Assembly (NCBI RefSeq): GCF_003471585.1
Contig: NZ_QRJO01000001.1
Coordinates: 248,001-312,000 of the forward strand
DNA length: 64,000 nucleotides
Source of the DNA: Collinsella sp. AM18-10
GTDB taxonomy: Bacteria; Actinomycetota; Coriobacteriia; Coriobacteriales; Coriobacteriaceae
Direction: 5' to 3'
The notes beneath the pieces were generated by a model. That model made no database searches, was not told where the DNA came from, and was given only the letters and a program-made list of their open reading frames with translations. Positions 57,556 through 64,000 of the stretch are shown here, piece after piece. Within the stretch, counting starts at the first letter, position 1. Each line of letters begins with the position of its first letter. The position numbers were made by a program, and so were the translations under genes.

Positions 57556-59435
57556 TCACCCGCCTGCGGCATCAAGACGATCATGCGCAGCTGACCGGGC
57601 TCGCCCTCAAGACGGTACGCCACGTTACGCCCTTGCAGCGCGCTCTCGAGCTCACGCGCGGCGGGCGTCTGCGACAAATCCTTCTCGTCATTGGAAAAGA
57701 GCGTGGCACGCAATTCCACGCTGCACGAGTCGTGGTCGCTCAAGTGATACATAAGTGCCGGTCGAGTAGTGGTGTAGGCAAAAAACGCAAAGTCATACAC
57801 GCAGTCGTACAGCGCGCTTACCGCACTGGCGTGCATCGGGCGCCGTATGGCGATAATCGAGGCGCAATCGACGTCGATGGTGCGCAGGTCGCTTGCGAGC
57901 TCGTTGGCAATGAGCTGAATGCGGTCGCGGTCAAAACCGCTCTCCCCGTGCTGCGCCAACGTGAGCGACCCCTTGCGTTTGCAATAGGCGACGAGCATCT
58001 TAGCGCGCTGCAGCATGCAGTAACGCTCGTGCGAAGATGCCTCGTCGGTCAATGGCGGCAGAGTGCTCAGTAGGTCGTACATCTCTTCGAGCGCGCGGGC
58101 AAGCGCCTGGTCCACGTCTTGGACCAGCAGGGTTTCGGCCTCTTGATCTGCCAAATGCGTCTTAAGGTCGTAGTCGGCAGCAAGCAGCTCGTTTTGGCGC
58201 TGCAGCTCCATGCGACGATGCGCTAGTTCGCGATTGAGCTCGTTGAGCTCCGACACGTCTTGGGCAAGCAGTGCCGATCCACCCAACAGCGGAAAAGCGC
58301 GATACATTACATCGGGATCGGACGCCACGGCAAAGGCATGGGCGTGTCCGTGCTCCTGGGCCCGCAACTCCTCGCGTACGCCCTCCGGGATCGGCTTTGA
58401 CACCGGCGTGGCATAGACTTCCTGCAGGTCACGCGTTAGAACTTTGAGGTCAAACGGCAAGGTGCCGAAAATGCCGGCGATGTCGTGATATGACGGAATG
58501 ACACCGCAATCGAGACAGATTTCCATCGCCACCACGCACAGGACGCAATAGACGAGCGAAAAGTTGAGCCTCCATGCCCAGGGCACGCGCAACGCATACG
58601 AGATGGCAAAGAATGCGCCGCCCAGCAGCACGAGCGCTGCCGTGCCCGAAAAACGTTGGATGCGGAAGGACGAGGACCGGCCCACCAGGATAAAAAAGGC
58701 CACGAAGTTAAAGGCCGTCCACACCAGAACGGCACCGTAGCCCCAACCGTATGTGTAATCGTTGCTCCAGGTTTCACTCGACCGATCGAAGTGGAAGACC
58801 TGCTGATGAACATCGTTAGTGAGCACAAAGCCGATAAGCAGGACAGCCATAACCCACAAAATGGTGCGGTACCGACGCCCCATACGATGCTGTTCCAAAC
58901 CCGCGAGGCGCAGACCGCACAGCTGGTAGATCAGCGGAATGAGCGTCATGGGCACGTAGTACAGGTACCACAGCACGGTGGCATAGAACGGCGTGAACGA
59001 CTTATATTTGAGGATGACCTCGATCATCCACAGGGCGCAAATGGTGGCGATGGCAACAAGGCGGCGGCGCAACACATAGTCCAAACAACGCAGATAGACC
59101 AGCACGCCCCAAATCGAAAATGCAATTGCGGCGACAAGCAGCGGGAGAGAGCTCGAATGGGCGAGCGCATCCACGACCTCTTCGGACACCTCGCTATAGG
59201 CGGGCACGGCGTTAGAAAGTTTGGGGTCGAAGGCGAACAGCGCCGGCAAGACTGCCAAAAGCATGAGGAACAGCGCGGTGATGGCGCCGGCGATAGCAAA
59301 GACGCGGTGACGATACACCTGATGTGTTATGCCAACAAGCAATCGCGGCATGGCGAAGAGCCTGCCGCCCCTGGGATCCGCCACGGGTGCGGATCGGGCG
59401 GCCGCGTGGCCGATATGTCGCTCGCGGGTACCCAT
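57552..59435 (-). CDS. 7TM sensor protein with degenerate kinase module
   Basis: 627 aa. Seven or eight hydrophobic segments (about 30-310) resemble the histidine-kinase N-terminal 7TM domain. A PAS-like middle (GVIPSYHDIAGIFGTLPFDLKVL) and a coiled coil (about 400-460) follow. The C-terminus contains YCMLQRAKMLVAYCKRKGSLTL, like the DHp-equivalent helix of 7TM pseudo-kinases, but no phosphoacceptor His or G-boxes. On the minus strand a -10-like TACACT (59450-59445) lies only nine bases from the ATG and no SD is visible, so the transcript may be leaderless. First gene of the operon. Confidence 0.78.
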   Translation of the reverse strand: MGTRERHIGHAAARSAPVADPRGGRLFAMPRLLVGITHQVYRHRVFAIAGAITALFLMLLAVLPALFAFDPKLSNAVPAYSEVSEEVVDALAHSSSLPLLVAAIAFSIWGVLVYLRCLDYVLRRRLVAIATICALWMIEVILKYKSFTPFYATVLWYLYYVPMTLIPLIYQLCGLRLAGLEQHRMGRRYRTILWVMAVLLIGFVLTNDVHQQVFHFDRSSETWSNDYTYGWGYGAVLVWTAFNFVAFFILVGRSSSFRIQRFSGTAALVLLGGAFFAISYALRVPWAWRLNFSLVYCVLCVVAMEICLDCGVIPSYHDIAGIFGTLPFDLKVLTRDLQEVYATPVSKPIPEGVREELRAQEHGHAHAFAVASDPDVMYRAFPLLGGSALLAQDVSELNELNRELAHRRMELQRQNELLAADYDLKTHLADQEAETLLVQDVDQALARALEEMYDLLSTLPPLTDEASSHERYCMLQRAKMLVAYCKRKGSLTLAQHGESGFDRDRIQLIANELASDLRTIDVDCASIIAIRRPMHASAVSALYDCVYDFAFFAYTTTRPALMYHLSDHDSCSVELRATLFSNDEKDLSQTPAARELESALQGRNVAYRLEGEPGQLRMIVLMPQAGE

Positions 59436-59519
59436 AGTGCTTTTAGTGTACCGACAGGCAGGCTCAAAAAGCGGGCCACATGTCCCAAAATCCGCAGACG
59501 GCGAGGGACGTCGCCAGCG

Positions 59520-59691
59520 ACTAGTCGTTTAAGAACGTCCCCAATGACTAAGACAAAACGAGCGAGGATTTTTGGACGCCCAAATGGCGAGAGTGGATAA
59601 TCTCCCACTTTGAGCCCACAAACAGGCTAAAAACGGGAGATTATCCACTCTCATTCTGCGGGCACTCATTTAAGTACGTCCCCAATGAGTG
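59520..59691. repeat. Composite repeat: family A + family C + family A
   Basis: ACTAGTCGTTTAAGAACGTC (from 59520), then CGAGCGAGGATTTTTGGACG, then the family C hairpin 59589-59652 (GAGAGTGGATAATCTCCC / GGGAGATTATCCACTCTC) and a family A core at about 59667-59691. The same order as at 50723-50914. The gap 59436-59776 holds no gene. Confidence 0.7.
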
Positions 59692-59708
59692 CTTTCACTT
59701 CTTTTAAC

Positions 59709-59747
59709 AAAACGCCCGGCGGGCATTAACTGCTCGCCGGGCGTTTT
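59709..59747. terminator. Terminator after the GH1 gene
   Basis: AAAACGCCCGGCG / CGCCGGGCGTTTT with a 13-base loop; on the minus strand the stem ends in TTTTGTT. Confidence 0.82.
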
Positions 59748-59776
59748 GGTTAGGAGGCTATGGTTGTTGGGAAGCC

Positions 59777-61210
<1,434 letters not shown>

Positions 61211-61243
61211 TCAATCCTTTCACACGCTGTTTGTCGTGGTTTC

Positions 61244-61350
61244 AGTATCCCCGTAAGCAGCGCGCTACTCAACGGCAACGACGCAGGCCGACACTTCTTT
61301 TCGCACACGGGCGTCCGGCAGCCGCCCCTGCCTGACACTTTCTGATACCG
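61244..61350 (-). promoter_or_regulatory. Promoter and AraC-type operator of the GH1 gene at 59777
   Basis: -10 GATACT on the minus strand (61249-61244), then after 38 bases the 18-base box CCGACACTTCTTTTCGCA (61288-61305, plus-strand reading), and boxes CTGACACTTTC and CTGATACCG at 61332-61350. The layout is identical to that at 31581-31687. Confidence 0.62.
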
Positions 61351-61358
61351 CCGCCCCA

Positions 61359-61395
61359 AACCACCACAAAGGGGACAGGCACCTTTGTGGTGGTT
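61359..61395. repeat. Family D palindrome, inverted
   Basis: AACCACCACAAAG ... CTTTGTGGTGGTT with the loop GGGGACAGGCAC, the reverse complement of the loops at 37874 and 40782. Confidence 0.7.
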
Positions 61396-61407
61396 GGGGA
61401 CGGTTTG

Positions 61408-61546
61408 TCTCGATCTGTAACAGGTAGGCAGCCAAAACCGGGCTTGGTGTTACAGATCGAGATTTTCGGGCAGCCCCCGCAGTTTGTCTAAATCTGTAAC
61501 AGGTAGAGACGATTTAGCCCGCTAGATGTTACAGATCGAGACAAAC
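61408..61546. repeat. Two tandem hairpins with ATCTGTAACA arms
   Basis: Hairpin 1 (61408-61462) pairs TCTCGATCTGTAACA with TGTTACAGATCGAGA. Hairpin 2 (61482-61546) pairs GTTTGTCT and ATCTGTAACA with TGTTACAGAT and AGACAAAC. Both start their loops with GGTAG. They occupy the gap before the DUF4867 gene stop; no gene there. Confidence 0.7.
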
Positions 61547-61555
61547 AGGAAGCCC

Positions 61556-62200
61556 CTAGTCGCAGGTGATGTCGAGGTTTTTGCCGATGAGGCCCACGTA
61601 ACCGCCCTCGGCCGCCTTGGGGCTGTCGGCGTGGCAGAGGACCCACTTGTCGGCCTTCCAGTAGCAGTAGCTGTCACCGGCGGCAGGCATGTCGGCTGCA
61701 GCCTCGGGGCGCGGGCCGTTGGTGCCCGCCGGCAGCGCCACCATCACCTGAAAGCCGCCGTCGTCGACCATGCAGGGCGTGTAGTGAAGCGTGGTGGCGT
61801 AAACCTCGACGAGCGTGCCGGCGGGCGCGCGAAAGGCCTTGACCTGAGCGGTGTCGAGCTTGCCGTCGACAATTTGCTCGCGCTTGGCCAGCAGCAGAAT
61901 AAAGTCGCGCGCACCCAAATTAAACTCACTGGCACGGTGATACTCCAGACAGTTGAGGCGCGTGTTGTGGCCGTTGCACCAGCCCGGCTGGAACGGACGG
62001 CCGCCGTACATGAGCAGGCCGAGCGTGTCGACACCCTCAACCTGCTCGAGCTCGGGTGCGGAGGCCACGTACTTGGTGCCCTCGGGAATGGGAGTAGCCG
62101 CAAGCGCCTCGACAAGCGGGGCGGTCAGGTTGGACGGCACGTCGTCCCACACGCGACCATAGGATTTGAACTCGGGATCTGATACAGAGTAGATATGCAT
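61556..62200 (-). CDS. DUF4867-like protein
   Basis: 214 aa from the ATG at 62200 (AGGAGCGAAC upstream); an in-frame ATG at 62236 lacks an RBS. Features include QVEGVDTLGLLMYGGRPFQPG, NGHNTRLNCLEYHRASEFN and HYTPCMVDDGGFQVMVALP. The His/Glu pattern HN...LEYHRASEF suggests a cupin-like beta barrel with a metal site. The closest family I can name is DUF4867, often near carbohydrate genes; function unknown. No membrane or signal sequence. Confidence 0.65.
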   Translation of the reverse strand: MHIYSVSDPEFKSYGRVWDDVPSNLTAPLVEALAATPIPEGTKYVASAPELEQVEGVDTLGLLMYGGRPFQPGWCNGHNTRLNCLEYHRASEFNLGARDFILLLAKREQIVDGKLDTAQVKAFRAPAGTLVEVYATTLHYTPCMVDDGGFQVMVALPAGTNGPRPEAAADMPAAGDSYCYWKADKWVLCHADSPKAAEGGYVGLIGKNLDITCD

Positions 62201-62323
62201 GTTCGCTCCTGTTCGTTTATGTGACAGTATGAACATTCTAGAACATCATTCATCCACGACCACGATCAATACCGAAAACATTGCATGACGAAATCACCCG
62301 CTCAAAAAGCGACATGCAGCTTC

Positions 62324-63304
62324 CTAGTCGAGATAATCTTTAAGAAACTCAATAACGCTCATACACCAGTAGTCGGTCTCCGGCGCATGGGGCTTCATCA
62401 ATGCGTGCCCCCCTTCTGAATACATGACTCCCTCATGGTGTACTCCAGCTGCATCCAGAGCATCGACCATCTTTTCATAATTGTCGGGCGATACAATATC
62501 ATCGTCAGCGCATTGCCAAAGATATGTCGGAGGATACTGCTCCCACACATGCTGATTAATACAGAAATCATCGAGCGAGTCGCGACCAGCCCCGCCGCAC
62601 ACCGAATCAAGAAATCTATTGTCTGATGCGTTCTCAAAGCCACGAAGATCAATCGGTGCATAACACAGGACCAAGGCTTTGGGTGCCTCGCATCCGTAGG
62701 ACGCAAATCCCTTGTTGTCCGTCCCCCACTCGGCAGTTAAATGCGCACCAGCAGAAAAGCCGATAACTGCATAACTTTTTGCGACATTAAATTTCGCTGA
62801 ATTCTCGAAGACAAAACGGACAGCTCGATTTAAATCGTCGATTGGACGCGGCATCAAAGGCTCGACCCTCACCCTGTATGACAGCACGAACACGTTATAG
62901 CCCGCATCGTTGAGCTCGGGGGCAACGGGAAAGCCTTCCATTTGATGACAAACGCTCTGATAACCTCCGCCCGAAACCGCAATGATAAAGGGAGCCCCGG
63001 GTCTCCCGGGAAAGAAGAACAGTTTCGTGTTGCGTCGAGTCGGATCACGGATGCAGTCGGCTTCATCCCATATATCGTAGGCAACTTGCCTCCCGTCATC
63101 CACGAGCTCGACAATCCGATTCAATCCACGCAAAACGCGAGTAGTTTCATATGGATTAGCATCAGAATTCATATGAGACACGATGGGTTTATTCCACATG
63201 CGCTCCCAAGTTGAAGGCCGGCAAAGCATAAGGTGCTCGCCAAAGCCAGCGAACTCAGGAAGGAGCGCGATTTCGCCAAACGTCATATCGGCTGTAATTG
63301 TCAT
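62324..63304 (-). CDS. Alpha/beta-hydrolase esterase/lipase
   Basis: 326 aa. Oxyanion region IIAVSGGGYQSVCHQ, nucleophile elbow GFSAGAHLTAE, Asp in CADDDIVSPDNYE and His in SEGGHALM form a BD-FAE/Aes-type hydrolase. There is no signal peptide. Base composition is clearly more AT-rich than in the genes to its left, and codon choice differs. It is downstream of the PTS EIIC on the same strand and probably deacylates its sugar substrate. Confidence 0.85.
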   Translation of the reverse strand: MTITADMTFGEIALLPEFAGFGEHLMLCRPSTWERMWNKPIVSHMNSDANPYETTRVLRGLNRIVELVDDGRQVAYDIWDEADCIRDPTRRNTKLFFFPGRPGAPFIIAVSGGGYQSVCHQMEGFPVAPELNDAGYNVFVLSYRVRVEPLMPRPIDDLNRAVRFVFENSAKFNVAKSYAVIGFSAGAHLTAEWGTDNKGFASYGCEAPKALVLCYAPIDLRGFENASDNRFLDSVCGGAGRDSLDDFCINQHVWEQYPPTYLWQCADDDIVSPDNYEKMVDALDAAGVHHEGVMYSEGGHALMKPHAPETDYWCMSVIEFLKDYLD

Positions 63305-63326
63305 AGCTAGTCACTCCAAAAATGAG

Positions 63327-63359
63327 GGTGGGCTCGCGTGAATCAACGGCAAGCCCACC
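63327..63359 (-). terminator. Hairpin between PTS EIIC and esterase
   Basis: GGTGGGCT / AGCCCACC with a 17-base interior, followed on the minus strand by CTCATTTTTGG. Confidence 0.5.
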
Positions 63360-63409
63360 ACATGCAATCTGCCGCGGGGTTTTCGGCAGCTTACATCCCA
63401 AATAATTGT

Positions 63410-64000
63410 CTACTCCACTACTGCCTCTTCATCAGGGCGATACAGGATGTAAACGAGAACGAAGTTAAGAATTAAACCGACGACATTGCAAAGAATTGCG
63501 CCGATGAGGCTGCTCATATCACCAGAAGGATCCATATAACCGGGGAAGCTAAAAATGCCGCTCGACGTCATAACGAACGTACAGGTGTTGAAAATCGCCG
63601 GGATAACAGCACTGATTGCTCCGGCGACCATGGAAGCGATAATGATCTTCTTGTGCTCCAAGATGATGCCGTACAGCGCCGGTTCCGTAATCCCGAAAAA
63701 GCCCGTAATGGCACAGCTGAACCCAAGACTCTTTTCACTCGGGTCCTTCGAGCGGAGGGCAAACGCCAAACAAGCGCCGACAACACCCATGCTGCAGCAG
63801 AGAAGTCCAAGGATAGGATCGGAGCCGACGGTCATAATATTGTTGATGGAAAGCACGATCAGGGCCCAATGGAGTCCAAGGGGGATCATAACGAGACCGA
63901 ATATCGGCCCGAGAATAACGCCGCAAAGGACGGGGCTGAACTGATAGACCGCCAGCACTGCAGTCGCAAGCAAAGAGCTCGCCTGCTGAATAACGGGGCC
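63410..64000 (-). CDS. PTS beta-glucoside-family EIIC, N-terminus cut by window edge
   Basis: About 196 codons are visible and the frame is open to the window end. Hydrophobic segments and the motif GFFGITEPALYGIILEHKK identify the C-terminal half of an EIIC-Glc-superfamily permease (BglF/ScrA type). The protein ends YRPDEEAVVE with no fused EIIA, so an external IIA such as Crr is needed. Like the esterase downstream it is relatively AT-rich. The EIIB domain, if present, is beyond the edge. Confidence 0.88.
   Translation of the reverse strand, partial: GPVIQQASSLLATAVLAVYQFSPVLCGVILGPIFGLVMIPLGLHWALIVLSINNIMTVGSDPILGLLCCSMGVVGACLAFALRSKDPSEKSLGFSCAITGFFGITEPALYGIILEHKKIIIASMVAGAISAVIPAIFNTCTFVMTSSGIFSFPGYMDPSGDMSSLIGAILCNVVGLILNFVLVYILYRPDEEAVVE

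Noticed and set aside
61408..61546. CRISPR-like repeats from the repeated CTGTAACAGGTAG
   Set aside because: Only two units, each an inverted repeat with no spacer-repeat periodicity and no cas genes.

Overview
The window looks like a chromosomal segment of a gut Coriobacteriia, most likely a Collinsella species. The sequence is GC-rich. The chaperone operon has the actinobacterial order dnaK-grpE-dnaJ-hspR. PTS sugar uptake, GH1 phospho-glycosidases, [NiFe]-hydrogenase maturation genes and a 12-TM LuxR regulator of the coriobacterial type occur together. No rRNA, tRNA, CRISPR array, phage or transposase gene was seen. The species call is inference.

Layout. 1-6.1 kb: an aconitase-family hydratase (cut by the edge) and dnaK-grpE-dnaJ-hspR. 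6.6-10.9 kb: a small ferredoxin, then the de novo NAD operon nadA-nadB-nadC with its repressor niaR and a large palindrome embedded in its promoter. 11-13.7 kb: a LytTR/GHKL two-component pair and a degenerate UDG-like protein. 13.8-20.3 kb: thioredoxin, then a nickel/hydrogenase maturation run (small His-rich protein, nikR, hypF, hypC, hypD, hypE). 20.3-27.3 kb: a lactose/cellobiose-type PTS operon with its own HPr, a GH1 enzyme and a PRD regulator. This block is bounded by two copies of the last 57 bp of hypE. 27.4-37.6 kb: HAD phosphatase, lipoprotein, EIIA-Glc, a second GH1 enzyme with an AraC regulator, a large glycosidase, an RpiR regulator and pyrE. 37.7-42.4 kb: mgtA with a short upstream leader ORF, and a membrane LuxR regulator whose start is preceded by an 11-G tract. 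42.8-50.7 kb: ROK kinase, a decayed glycosidase tail, a DUF4038 glycosidase, a beta-glucoside-type PTS EIIBC, an esterase and a DUF1593 protein. 51-55.3 kb: a zinc-ribbon/SPFH envelope cluster and a lipoprotein. 55.4-59.4 kb: a three-gene signalling operon (7TM pseudo-kinase, kinase, NarL-type regulator). 59.7-64 kb: a third GH1 enzyme, DUF4867, an esterase and a PTS EIIC cut by the edge.

How it fits together. Most of the window serves uptake and cleavage of plant or host glycans. EIIA-Glc (crr) can supply the EIIBC proteins that lack their own IIA domain, while the cellobiose-type operon carries its own IIA and HPr. Two GH1 genes 30 kb apart have the same promoter architecture, so they are probably controlled together by the AraC protein. 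The hyp genes and NikR point to nickel-dependent hydrogenase maturation, with structural genes elsewhere.

Intergenic DNA is unusually rich in structured repeats: several families of short palindromes, many carrying a GTCCCC core, and one 172-bp multi-hairpin element. That element occurs three times at the same length with compensatory stem changes and sits at the 3' ends of minus-strand genes. It is the best candidate here for something undescribed.
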